Shown here piece by piece: positions 1-6,425 of a stretch of 12,250 nucleotides of DNA. Origin of the DNA: an uncultured Bdellovibrio sp. (GTDB lineage: Bacteria; Bdellovibrionota; Bdellovibrionia; Bdellovibrionales; Bdellovibrionaceae); contig CALMPX010000434.1 in assembly GCA_937871355.1 (NCBI GenBank), forward strand, positions 1 through 12,250, in the 5' to 3' direction. Position 1 is the first letter of the stretch. Each line of letters begins with the position of its first letter. The notes below the pieces were generated by a model that worked only from the letters and a program-made list of their open reading frames with translations, had not been told where the DNA came from and ran no database searches. Position numbers and translations under genes: made by a program.

Positions 1-255
1 GATCCTCAGATCGCGAACTGGAGATTTGAGGGGAGTTGACGGAGTGAAAACAGCTAAACTCGACGTGAAGCAAGATCAAATAGGGAAACATTGTAAAGGC
101 AACTTTGCATAACAGCGGCTCGCTAGTGGTTTCCGGGTCAGATCGCTTGAGCCTTAGAGTAACTTAAGGCCTAGAGGAATGCTTACCGAAGTGTGTGGGG
201 ATTTTGGGAACTAACACATGGAACAGAACTCGGCTTATAGCAAAACCAACCCATC
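1..255 (+). ncRNA. rnpB: RNase P RNA (rnpB), 3' portion, cut by the left window edge
   Basis: This is the catalytic RNA of ribonuclease P, which removes the 5' leader of precursor tRNAs. Conserved blocks of the bacterial RNA are visible in order: GCTAAACTCGACGTGAAGCA (52-71) followed by CAAATAGGG (77-85), GCTTGAGCC (145-153), GGCCTAGAGGAATG (168-181), and the near-terminal ACAGAACTCGGCTTATAG (223-240). A stem resembling helix P12 pairs 4-12 with 22-30, with one G-U pair. The 5' half of the gene lies left of the window. The 3' end is approximate because the other strand of helix P1 cannot be seen. A strong intrinsic terminator follows. Identity is secure; the exact end is not. Confidence 0.95.
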
Positions 256-269
256 TTTTTTGATCGGAT

Positions 270-302
270 AGTTGTCCGGCTTAAACGCCGGACAGCTTTT
301 TT
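270..302 (+). terminator. Intrinsic terminator of rnpB
   Basis: An 11-bp stem (270-280 with 287-297, one G-U pair) closes a six-base loop TTAAAC, and five Ts follow at once (298-302). It lies about 15 bases after the rnpB 3' end. Read on the other strand, the loop end, 3' arm and T-tract still spell the last eight codons and stop of the response regulator whose gene now ends at 1063. Confidence 0.9.
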
Positions 303-307
303 CGAAC
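282..307. repeat. 26-bp direct repeat, left copy (within the rnpB terminator)
   Basis: This copy is identical base for base to 1064-1089. It begins TAAACGCCGGACAGC and runs through six Ts to CGAAC. It contains the 3' arm and T-tract of the rnpB terminator. On the minus strand, 307 down to 281 reads V-R-K-K-L-S-G-V-stop, a vestige of the response regulator C-terminus. Identity stops exactly at both ends: base 281 is T where 1063 is C, and 308 is T where 1090 is C. Confidence 0.95.
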
Positions 308-310
308 TGA

Positions 311-345
311 AAAGACTTTTGACAGTTAAGTAGTCTTTATAGGGT
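311..345 (+). promoter_or_regulatory. Possible promoter or operator upstream of the inserted lipoprotein gene
   Basis: A perfect -35 hexamer TTGACA (319-324) sits in the loop of an inverted repeat, AAAGACT (311-317) and AGTCTTT (332-338). The best -10 match, TAGGGT at 340-345, is poor and its 15-base spacer is short. TAAAAT at 383-388 is a better -10 but has no good -35. The 303-415 gap holds no gene. Which start is used cannot be decided from sequence. Confidence 0.25.
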
Positions 346-415
346 CCTCCCTTTTTTCTCGATTTACTAAACCCTCGTCGTTTAAAATGAAAAACTAAAT
401 TAAAAAGAGGTTCTT

Positions 416-1066
416 ATGAAATTAACTTATTTCTCTGCGTGTGTATTTTTAGTCCTTTGTTCTTGCGGCAAAAAGGATTCGACGAGAACCGTAAATCCTC
501 CAGCTCCACCAGTGATTCAAAAAATAGAGGTTAATTCTGTATCTGATTTTAAAGGCAAGTCCAATGAAGAAATTTTGGCTATGAAATATGATAAAATTAC
601 TTTGAAGTGTGATTTATGGACTCAGTTTGCTAAGGAACTTGATTTAAAGATATCGCCGAATGATTCTTTTGAAGTCGATTTTTTAAATGATACTTCTTTG
701 AAAAAATCTTTGATGACCTTAAAGGGTATAGCCGTAGGAAGAATTGTTAACGTAGACATTAAATTGTCATCTTATAAATTATACGAAAGTTTAAACCATA
801 CAAATTTACAAGGTAAACAAACAATAGCTCAGTTTACTCCAGCGTTGAAGTTATCTAACACATTTTCAGCATCGGCGGCTTTTGGTGCACTTAAAGGAAC
901 TAGCGACGGCGATGAAGTTTTTGAAAATAATGAAACTGATTTATTTAAATATTCGATAGCAAATGAAAATGAAGAAATTAAGTATATTGATTATCTAAAA
1001 TGTTCACTGAATACATCAATAAAAGACAAATATAAGGATCAATTTAGTTCAGTCGAAAAGAACTAA
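416..1066 (+). CDS. Putative lipoprotein of unknown function, in a repeat-bounded cassette
   Basis: The 216-residue product has a basic N-terminus, a hydrophobic stretch and a lipobox-like L-C-S-C, so lipidation at Cys17 and export to the envelope are likely. A Pro-rich linker (about 27-34) follows. The mature part contains two further cysteines (Cys64 and Cys197, both preceded by Leu-Lys) that could form a disulphide. I do not recognise the domain. The ATG is supported by AGAGG at 406-410, five bases upstream. The stop TAA (1064-1066) uses the first bases of the right 26-bp repeat and overlaps the stop of the convergent response regulator gene by four bases. The gene is the only one between the two repeat copies, which suggests it was acquired as a one-gene cassette. 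Confidence 0.8.
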   Translation: MKLTYFSACVFLVLCSCGKKDSTRTVNPPAPPVIQKIEVNSVSDFKGKSNEEILAMKYDKITLKCDLWTQFAKELDLKISPNDSFEVDFLNDTSLKKSLMTLKGIAVGRIVNVDIKLSSYKLYESLNHTNLQGKQTIAQFTPALKLSNTFSASAAFGALKGTSDGDEVFENNETDLFKYSIANENEEIKYIDYLKCSLNTSIKDKYKDQFSSVEKN

Positions 1067-1067
1067 A
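1043..1067. terminator. Weak bidirectional hairpin over two convergent stop codons
   Basis: A perfect 8-bp stem, TTTAGTTC (1043-1050) with GAACTAAA (1060-1067), encloses a nine-base loop. It covers the stop codons of both the lipoprotein gene and the response regulator gene. The stem is AT-rich and no T-tract follows directly in either direction; the plus-strand T6 begins only at 1079. It could weakly terminate or stabilise the two 3' ends. The half terminator in the right repeat copy has no partner arm here, so it cannot form the rnpB-type hairpin. Confidence 0.3.
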
Positions 1068-1752
1068 CGCCGGACAGCTTTTTTCGAACCCACATGCGAA
1101 TTTTCGATAATTCGTGATCAGTTAAACCAATAAATTGTGCCGTAATATTAAAATTATTAGCGACAGTTTCGGATTTAGTACACTCAGTGATTCGTGTGTT
1201 AACAGTGTCGATATCAAAATTTTGAAAAAAATCACTGCTAAAGCGGTAAAGTTGTCCCGGTGTTAATTGATAGTTTGTGACGAATTTAATTTCACTTTCA
1301 GAAATCGTGGCAATTTCTGTTTTAATAGTCACTGTTGCCTGTGCTGAAACCATAGCTGCAGCGAAGCTGGTTTTCTTCGATTCACTTTGAACTAAAATAC
1401 TTTTTACTTTGGCTACTAAAATATCGGGGTCGATCGGTTTTACGATATAATCGTTAGCTCCAACTGAAAGCGCACGTTCGATGTCCGCTTTTTCTCTTTT
1501 TCCCGTGAGCATAATAATCGGTATTTCTTTGTTGCGCGTTCCGTTTCTAATCGTCGAAATCAAAGTGTAACCATTGGCACCAGCAGGCATAATAGCATCT
1601 GTGATCATCAGGTCAAAGTGTTCAATACTAAAACGGTCTAAAGCATCAATGGAATTCGAGCAGGCAGAAACGTAATAGCCTTCTTTTTGAAGGATCGCTT
1701 CAAGAGTCATTAATATAGATTTTAAATCATCGACGATCAGTATCTTTTTCAT
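1063..1752 (-). CDS. Response regulator with REC domain and degenerate PilZ-like C-terminal domain
   Basis: The 229-residue protein opens with a standard receiver domain (about 1-122): acidic pair Asp8/Asp9, phospho-acceptor Asp52 in L-M-I-T-D, Thr83 in M-L-T-G, and Lys105 in V-K-P. The C-terminal part (about 130-229) has the look of a PilZ beta-barrel: I-S-E-S-E-I-K-F, then T-P-G-Q-L, then A-Q-F-I-G-L-T-D-H-E and a closing helix. The RxxxR and [D/N]xSxxG motifs that bind cyclic di-GMP are missing, so it probably does not bind that ligand. No DNA-binding domain is present. The start ATG overlaps the stop of the upstream hybrid kinase gene (ATGA), which makes this the likely final receiver of that phosphorelay. 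The PilZ assignment is by pattern only. Confidence 0.85.
   Translation of the reverse strand: MKKILIVDDLKSILMTLEAILQKEGYYVSACSNSIDALDRFSIEHFDLMITDAIMPAGANGYTLISTIRNGTRNKEIPIIMLTGKREKADIERALSVGANDYIVKPIDPDILVAKVKSILVQSESKKTSFAAAMVSAQATVTIKTEIATISESEIKFVTNYQLTPGQLYRFSSDFFQNFDIDTVNTRITECTKSETVANNFNITAQFIGLTDHELSKIRMWVRKKLSGV
1064..1089. repeat. 26-bp direct repeat, right copy (C-terminus of the response regulator)
   Basis: This is the second perfect copy of 282-307, offset by 782 bases. On the minus strand it encodes the final V-R-K-K-L-S-G-V of the response regulator. On the plus strand its first three bases are the lipoprotein stop codon. The 5' arm of the rnpB terminator is absent here, so only half of the hairpin was duplicated. 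Confidence 0.95.
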
Positions 1753-4289
1753 GCGGAAGCCTTGCTAGGTGATGCTTTAATCAATTCTACTTCATACTGA
1801 ATATCATTCAATGAAATTTTGAATTCACTTTCTAAGTCGAGCAATAAATTTTTAATGTTAATCAAATCAGGATTGTGTTTAATGTCTTCAATTGTTTGGC
1901 AAATAGCTTGAACTTTTTTTGCTCCGAGCGCCCCACTCGACGATTTTAAACTATGCGCTGCATCGGCTAAACTTTCGTAGTCTTGTGTATCATAAAATTT
2001 CGACATGCTCTCTATTATTTTTGGTGTTGACTGAGCGAACTCTTCGAGTAGGACTTCTAATAATAATTGATCGCCTACTGTTAAATCTTTTAATTTATAA
2101 AGGCTGGTTTTTTGAAAACTAAATACATATTTTTTGAGAACTGAAATAAATTCTTCAATCAAAATAGGCTTGTTGATAAAATCAGTCATTCCTGCCTCTA
2201 AACATTTATTGAGGCCGGTGATTTGTCCCTCAGCGGTTAAAGCAACGATTTTAACTTGTTTATTTAAATCAATATGCGATTGAAGTTGGTTGATTTTACG
2301 CGTGGCCTCGTAACCATTAAGCACGGGCATATTACAATCCATCAGTATCAAATCATAAGGATTTTTTTGAAAAAATTCGACCGCGTCATGTCCATTATTT
2401 GCCATATCGACAGTGAAACCTAATTTCGTTAAGTATTGATAAATAACTTTTTGATTAATAATATTGTCTTCGGCCACCAAGATATGACCTGAGAATGTAT
2501 TGGCGAAATCTGATAACTTAATATTTTTGGAGCTATTGACTTCGTTTATACCCTTAAGTAAGTCAAGTTCAAACCAAAATGTCGAGCCCAAGCCAGGCTG
2601 ACTATCAACTCCAATTTTACCGTTCATTAAATCAACTAATTGTTTACAGATACTTAAGCCAAGACCCGTTCCACCGAATTTAATTCCTGTTTTTGTTTGA
2701 AAGAAACGCTGGAATAAGCGTTCTAATTCAGCTTTGTCCATACCAGGTCCGGTATCATTGACCGAGAACCGCAGTTGACTACTTTTATCTGAGTCTTTTT
2801 GCAGATCAATTTTAATCGTAATTTTTCCATTCGTGGTAAACTTAACGGCATTCCCCACAAGATTCATCAAAATTTGACGAATTCGATTTTCATCAGCCAG
2901 GAAGTAGCTATTCAAATTTTCAGAGCATTCGAATTGAATCTGGTTATTTTTTTCAGTGCAAGCAAATCTAAAGTTTTCAATAATATCTTTAACTAGAAAT
3001 TTAATATCAAAATTATTTTGAATCAATTCAATTTTACCAGACTCAATTTTCGAGTGATCTAAGATATCATTAATGAGTGACAACAGAGAATTGGCCGAAC
3101 GTCGAATAATATTTACAAACTCGCTTTGTTGTTCATCTAGCGGAGATTCGCTGAGTAATGTCGTTAAGCCAATTATGCCATTCATTGGTGTACGAATTTC
3201 GTGGCTCATAGAGGCTAAAAAATCAGATTTTTTCTTCGACCCATCAATAGCCAATTCTTTTTCTTTTTTCCACAATTCTTCAAGTTGCTTTTTATGACTG
3301 ATATTTTTCATCACGACAACGGAGCCTAAAGTATCACCCTTGTTGTCCACGAAAAAACCATTAGAAGCTGAAATGTAGATCCCGTTGGGATGAATGGGAT
3401 TGTTAACTAAAATTTCTTGATCTGTAACAATATTTTTATTTACAGCTTTGTGAAACGGGAGTTCCGCTTTCGTTAACTTATGACCTTGAAGATCGTAAAA
3501 ACCGATAAGATCTAATGAGCTTTGATAATACAAATCTTTAATATTTGGTCCAATGATTTCGAGGGCAGATTGATTGTAGTAGGTAAAAAAGCCAAAACGA
3601 TCAGATACGATCACACCTTCAGACATATTATCGATGACACTTAAAAAAGTTTTTAACTCAGATTCTTTTTGTATTAACAAGTTACTCAGCTTTCGACTAC
3701 TTTTGATGAGTGAATAAAGTGATAGTAAAGACAGAACTGCAAACCCCATAAGACCGAATAAAAACTCAACTGTAGGTTTGTTAAATGTTTTAAAATTAAA
3801 ACTATCAAGCGCCGAATGTTTTTTCAAAGCCTCATATTGATTTACAAATGAAGAAGAATTTGAGGCTAATTCACGGTAAGGTTTTTTCGATGAAAGCCAT
3901 TCGTAGGTCGTTGCTAAAGAAGCAGAGGCGGCATTATTTGCTTCGATGAATGATTTTTTTAAATCCGGATGATCAGTAAAAAACGAAGACGATGCAATTT
4001 CTTGATTAATGCTGTTGTAGTCATTGGCAATTTTATTATATTTTTCGATGGCGGCAGTCTTTTTTTCAGTTCGCAATTGAGCTCTGATTTCATCATTTGC
4101 TTTAACAACCATCAAAGCACGGTCGACCAGTTGTTCTAAAAGAATTTGGTCATCATTTTTAATTTTTTCTTGAAAGGAAATACGATGACTTTCGGTATAA
4201 AATAAACCAACCGAATAAAGTAATAATCCTAACGCACTTAAAGCGAGGAAAAGCATTTTCTTATAAGAGAAGTGGGTCGATTTTGACAT
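1749..4289 (-). CDS. Hybrid sensor histidine kinase (PAS-HisKA-HATPase-REC-HPt)
   Basis: This inner-membrane kinase has about 846 residues; numbers here count from the GTG at 4292. Two membrane segments (about 12-32 and 176-197) flank a helical, Lys/Ser-rich periplasmic sensor region. A PAS domain follows (about 213-335). The HisKA domain carries His364 in S-H-E-I-R-T-P. The ATPase domain shows the N box around Asn477/Asn481, D-T-G-P-G (513-517) and G-G-T-G-L-G-L (540-546). A receiver domain has Asp652 in M-D-C-N-M-P, and a C-terminal HPt domain has His780 in A-H-S-L-K. All phosphorelay residues are intact. I prefer the ATG at 4289; a GTG directly before it would add one residue. No Shine-Dalgarno is visible and a 14-bp palindrome covers that spot. 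Its stop overlaps the regulator start by four bases. The stimulus is unknown. Confidence 0.93.
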   Translation of the reverse strand: MSKSTHFSYKKMLFLALSALGLLLYSVGLFYTESHRISFQEKIKNDDQILLEQLVDRALMVVKANDEIRAQLRTEKKTAAIEKYNKIANDYNSINQEIASSSFFTDHPDLKKSFIEANNAASASLATTYEWLSSKKPYRELASNSSSFVNQYEALKKHSALDSFNFKTFNKPTVEFLFGLMGFAVLSLLSLYSLIKSSRKLSNLLIQKESELKTFLSVIDNMSEGVIVSDRFGFFTYYNQSALEIIGPNIKDLYYQSSLDLIGFYDLQGHKLTKAELPFHKAVNKNIVTDQEILVNNPIHPNGIYISASNGFFVDNKGDTLGSVVVMKNISHKKQLEELWKKEKELAIDGSKKKSDFLASMSHEIRTPMNGIIGLTTLLSESPLDEQQSEFVNIIRRSANSLLSLINDILDHSKIESGKIELIQNNFDIKFLVKDIIENFRFACTEKNNQIQFECSENLNSYFLADENRIRQILMNLVGNAVKFTTNGKITIKIDLQKDSDKSSQLRFSVNDTGPGMDKAELERLFQRFFQTKTGIKFGGTGLGLSICKQLVDLMNGKIGVDSQPGLGSTFWFELDLLKGINEVNSSKNIKLSDFANTFSGHILVAEDNIINQKVIYQYLTKLGFTVDMANNGHDAVEFFQKNPYDLILMDCNMPVLNGYEATRKINQLQSHIDLNKQVKIVALTAEGQITGLNKCLEAGMTDFINKPILIEEFISVLKKYVFSFQKTSLYKLKDLTVGDQLLLEVLLEEFAQSTPKIIESMSKFYDTQDYESLADAAHSLKSSSGALGAKKVQAICQTIEDIKHNPDLINIKNLLLDLESEFKISLNDIQYEVELIKASPSKASA

Positions 4290-4290
4290 C

Positions 4291-4304
4291 ACCGATATAT
4301 CGGT
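4291..4304. promoter_or_regulatory. Perfect 14-bp palindrome at the start of the kinase gene
   Basis: ACCGATATATCGGT is a perfect palindrome ending two bases upstream of the kinase ATG at 4289, where a Shine-Dalgarno would be expected. As DNA it could be a dimeric regulator site. As RNA it could not fold alone without a loop, but it could pair between transcripts. Function is inferred from position only. Confidence 0.4.
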
Positions 4305-4340
4305 TTTTGAGACAGAAATCTTGATCTGAACTAGACTAGA

Positions 4341-5372
4341 CTATCGTTTTTTTCCTAAAACGAATAATTCCTTACCTAACCGGTCGGGAATTGAGTTTCT
4401 AAGGCGTCCCCAAAAAAGAAACTGGAAGTGGGGCATGAGTAAAGCGCGCAATTCAAATTCAGTGCTGCCATAAGGCGGGCCTAAACGCTTAAACATAGTA
4501 AAGAATACTGATAAAAGCTGTCCTTCTTCGTGAAGGACGCGTTTCCATACGGTGACTAGTTTTTGATGCATAGTCGGATCGATGGCGCAAAATAAAGTGT
4601 GTTCAATCACTACATCAAAAGTAAAATTCCATTCATGGGGAAGATCAAAAACATTCATTTGTTCAAAGCTTAAATTATGAAGGTGGCCATACTGTGCTTT
4701 GGCTTTTTGTATAGCTTCAGTTGAAAAATCCACCGCTGTAACAACATGTCCGGCTTGAGCAAAGAATGCGGCATCATGACCGCCGCCGCAGCCTAAAACT
4801 AAAATGCGTGATTTTGGAAGTTTGAGACGATGGAGCATATCTTTAAAAGCTTCTGCCGCTTCGTTCAAATCCCATCGAGGACTCGTTTCCGCTTTATAAA
4901 GTTCTCCCCAAAATTGAGGCTTTTGAATATCTTTATTTTCTATATAATAAGGCGGAGTCAGAATATTTTTTCCACCCAAGGTAAAACTGTCATCATCGTA
5001 TTCATCACATTGAGTAAACAATTGGGCTTGAGCTTTTTTAGACAATTTGAATGGAGCACCTGATGAAGTCATTCCCTGAAATTGGTCCTGAGCGTTCACG
5101 CTCCATTGATCATCTTGGGCTTCAAAGTAGAGATTAAAATCGGTGTGGATTAAGACTTTATCATTCGCTAACGTGACAGCATGAGCTGTCAGTGGAAAAT
5201 CAAAAGCTTCAACGAGATGAATTTCATCATCGATCATCGTGGTTAAAGTAAAATCAAGATTAAGTTGTAAATTGTTAAGAACTTCTTTGCAAATTTCAGG
5301 ACTTTGAATTTTACTTTCGATATTATCTAAATAAATTTCACCGTGTTCATCGATGATGACATATTTAGACAT
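4341..5372 (-). CDS. Fusion of a DUF4505/UPF0598-like domain with a thiopurine S-methyltransferase-like domain
   Basis: The 343-residue protein has two parts. The C-terminal half (about 153-343) is an S-adenosylmethionine-dependent methyltransferase of the TPMT/HOL type. Visible features are F-W-G-E-L-Y with Trp167, the SAM-binding loop L-V-L-G-C-G-G-G-H-D (191-200), the acidic Asp215 ending strand 2, a V-I-E-H-T-L-F-C-A-I segment (255-264), and G-P-P-Y-G-S-T-E (298-305). The family methylates thiols, halides or metalloids, but the substrate here is unknown. The N-terminal part (about 1-142), beginning Y-V-I-I-D-E-H-G-E-I-Y-L-D, resembles DUF4505/UPF0598 proteins, which have no known function. 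The ATG overlaps the upstream stop by one base (TAATG) and lacks its own Shine-Dalgarno, so translation is probably coupled. The methyltransferase call is firm; the N-terminal call is moderate. Confidence 0.82.
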   Translation of the reverse strand: MSKYVIIDEHGEIYLDNIESKIQSPEICKEVLNNLQLNLDFTLTTMIDDEIHLVEAFDFPLTAHAVTLANDKVLIHTDFNLYFEAQDDQWSVNAQDQFQGMTSSGAPFKLSKKAQAQLFTQCDEYDDDSFTLGGKNILTPPYYIENKDIQKPQFWGELYKAETSPRWDLNEAAEAFKDMLHRLKLPKSRILVLGCGGGHDAAFFAQAGHVVTAVDFSTEAIQKAKAQYGHLHNLSFEQMNVFDLPHEWNFTFDVVIEHTLFCAIDPTMHQKLVTVWKRVLHEEGQLLSVFFTMFKRLGPPYGSTEFELRALLMPHFQFLFWGRLRNSIPDRLGKELFVLGKKR

Positions 5373-5857
5373 TATTTATGTTCAGAATGGGCCGGAATTT
5401 CTGTTTTTGTGTCAGTCGATTCGCTTGAAGGAGTGTCACCGGCTGTAACAACCAGGCCCTCATTAAAGCTGACACTTTCTTGATTAGTTTTGATAGATTG
5501 AACAACCCATTTTTGAAGATCTGGATTCTCAGAAGGCGTTTTGGCGAGTAAAGCGTAACCAGAAATAGTTTGCTCAACCCCTTCAGAATCAGGAGTTCCT
5601 GCATCCATTTGATCTTTAAATTTATAACTGAAATGGGCTGAAACTAAGTTTTCATTGATGCTGCTGGTGTACATCTGGTTCATTTCAAAGCTTGATGAAT
5701 TTGGTTTTTTATTTTTAATGGTATCTTCAATCAAAAGAGCTAATTTACTTTGAATTTCGGCGTGAATTTGCGTGTTCATTTTAGATGGCGAGTTGAACAA
5801 TGACCATGTCCAAACCATGCCGACTAATAAGATAATAAGACTGATAATTTTAACCAT
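5372..5857 (-). CDS. Membrane-anchored hypothetical protein, first gene of the minus-strand operon
   Basis: The 161-residue product starts with an uncleaved-looking hydrophobic segment (about 3-21, I-I-S-L-I-I-L-L-V-G-M-V-W). A soluble, probably periplasmic domain follows, and then a Ser/Thr/Glu-rich tail (about 139-161) that is likely disordered. There is no lipobox and no cysteine. I recognise no family. The start is well supported: AGAGGAG lies eight bases upstream of the ATG. The stop codon overlaps the start of the methyltransferase fusion gene, so both are probably translated from one message. The gene diverges from the plus-strand acyl-CoA cluster across only 26 bases, so its promoter must lie within or beside the first codons of that neighbour. 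Confidence 0.8.
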   Translation of the reverse strand: MVKIISLIILLVGMVWTWSLFNSPSKMNTQIHAEIQSKLALLIEDTIKNKKPNSSSFEMNQMYTSSINENLVSAHFSYKFKDQMDAGTPDSEGVEQTISGYALLAKTPSENPDLQKWVVQSIKTNQESVSFNEGLVVTAGDTPSSESTDTKTEIPAHSEHK

Positions 5858-5883
5858 AAAGTACTCCTCTTTTTAAGTTCATC

Positions 5884-6414
5884 ATGCTAGTTTTAGACAT
5901 GCAAGCGATGAAAAAATATTTAGACCACGGATACAGAATAGCTCAACCCTTTGTTAAACCCATCTTAAACTATGCCTTGGACTGGTTTTCTCCTGAATTA
6001 TTAGGTACGGGATTTGTGATAGATTCCATCGGCGATCATCATATTTCAGGTTCGATTCCCTACGCTAAATTTAACTGCAATCGTCAGTCAGAAATACAAG
6101 CGGGTTTAGTCGTTAATTCTGGCTTTGAATTGATCCGTCAATTGTTGGTACGCCATGTTGGTCATCATCACTTTTCTATTGAAAGTTATGAAACAAATTT
6201 AAAGAAAAGTAATCCATGGAATAAGGCTTTAAGGCTTAAACTTGAATTAGATGAAGTCGCTTTGGATCGTTTCTTCATCGATCTGCAAAAAAATGAAACG
6301 GCTCAGCTTAATTTTGACGTTGGGGTTCAAAAAAAATCGACAAAAGCTGGAGTCCAATCTAAAGATATAATAAAGTTTAGCCTAGTTGTTCGTATTAAAA
6401 AGCTTTTAGCGTGA
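5884..6414 (+). CDS. Hypothetical protein, possible hotdog-fold (DUF4442-like thioesterase-type) protein
   Basis: The 176-residue product has no signal peptide and appears cytoplasmic. An N-terminal amphipathic helix precedes W-F-S-P-E-L-L-G-T-G, followed by a strand, then N-x-N-R-Q-S-E-I-Q-A-G leading into a long hydrophobic helix (about 70-92) and further strands. This order resembles hotdog-fold thioesterase-like proteins of the DUF4442 type, in which the central helix follows an N-x(n)-G motif. The match is by pattern and is weak. It sits 11 bases before the methylcrotonyl-CoA carboxylase beta gene, and acyl-CoA work would fit that position. The start is uncertain: no Shine-Dalgarno precedes the ATG at 5884, and in-frame ATGs at 5899 and 5908 are alternatives. 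Confidence 0.65.
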   Translation: MLVLDMQAMKKYLDHGYRIAQPFVKPILNYALDWFSPELLGTGFVIDSIGDHHISGSIPYAKFNCNRQSEIQAGLVVNSGFELIRQLLVRHVGHHHFSIESYETNLKKSNPWNKALRLKLELDEVALDRFFIDLQKNETAQLNFDVGVQKKSTKAGVQSKDIIKFSLVVRIKKLLA

Positions 6415-6425
6415 ATGGATAAATT

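Noticed and set aside
341..357. Hairpin AGGG-TCCT-CCCT followed by Ts as a second terminator
   Set aside because: The stem is only 4 bp and lies upstream of the lipoprotein gene with no transcript that needs ending. The rnpB terminator just before it is far stronger.
282..1089. Insertion sequence with target-site duplication
   Set aside because: No transposase and no terminal inverted repeats were found inside the 26-bp repeats. The only gene encodes a lipoprotein, and 26 bases is longer than usual target duplications.
5365..5604. 79-codon minus-strand frame overlapping the hypothetical membrane protein gene
   Set aside because: It is out of frame within a gene that has a clear Shine-Dalgarno and a coupled downstream start. 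It has no signal of its own.
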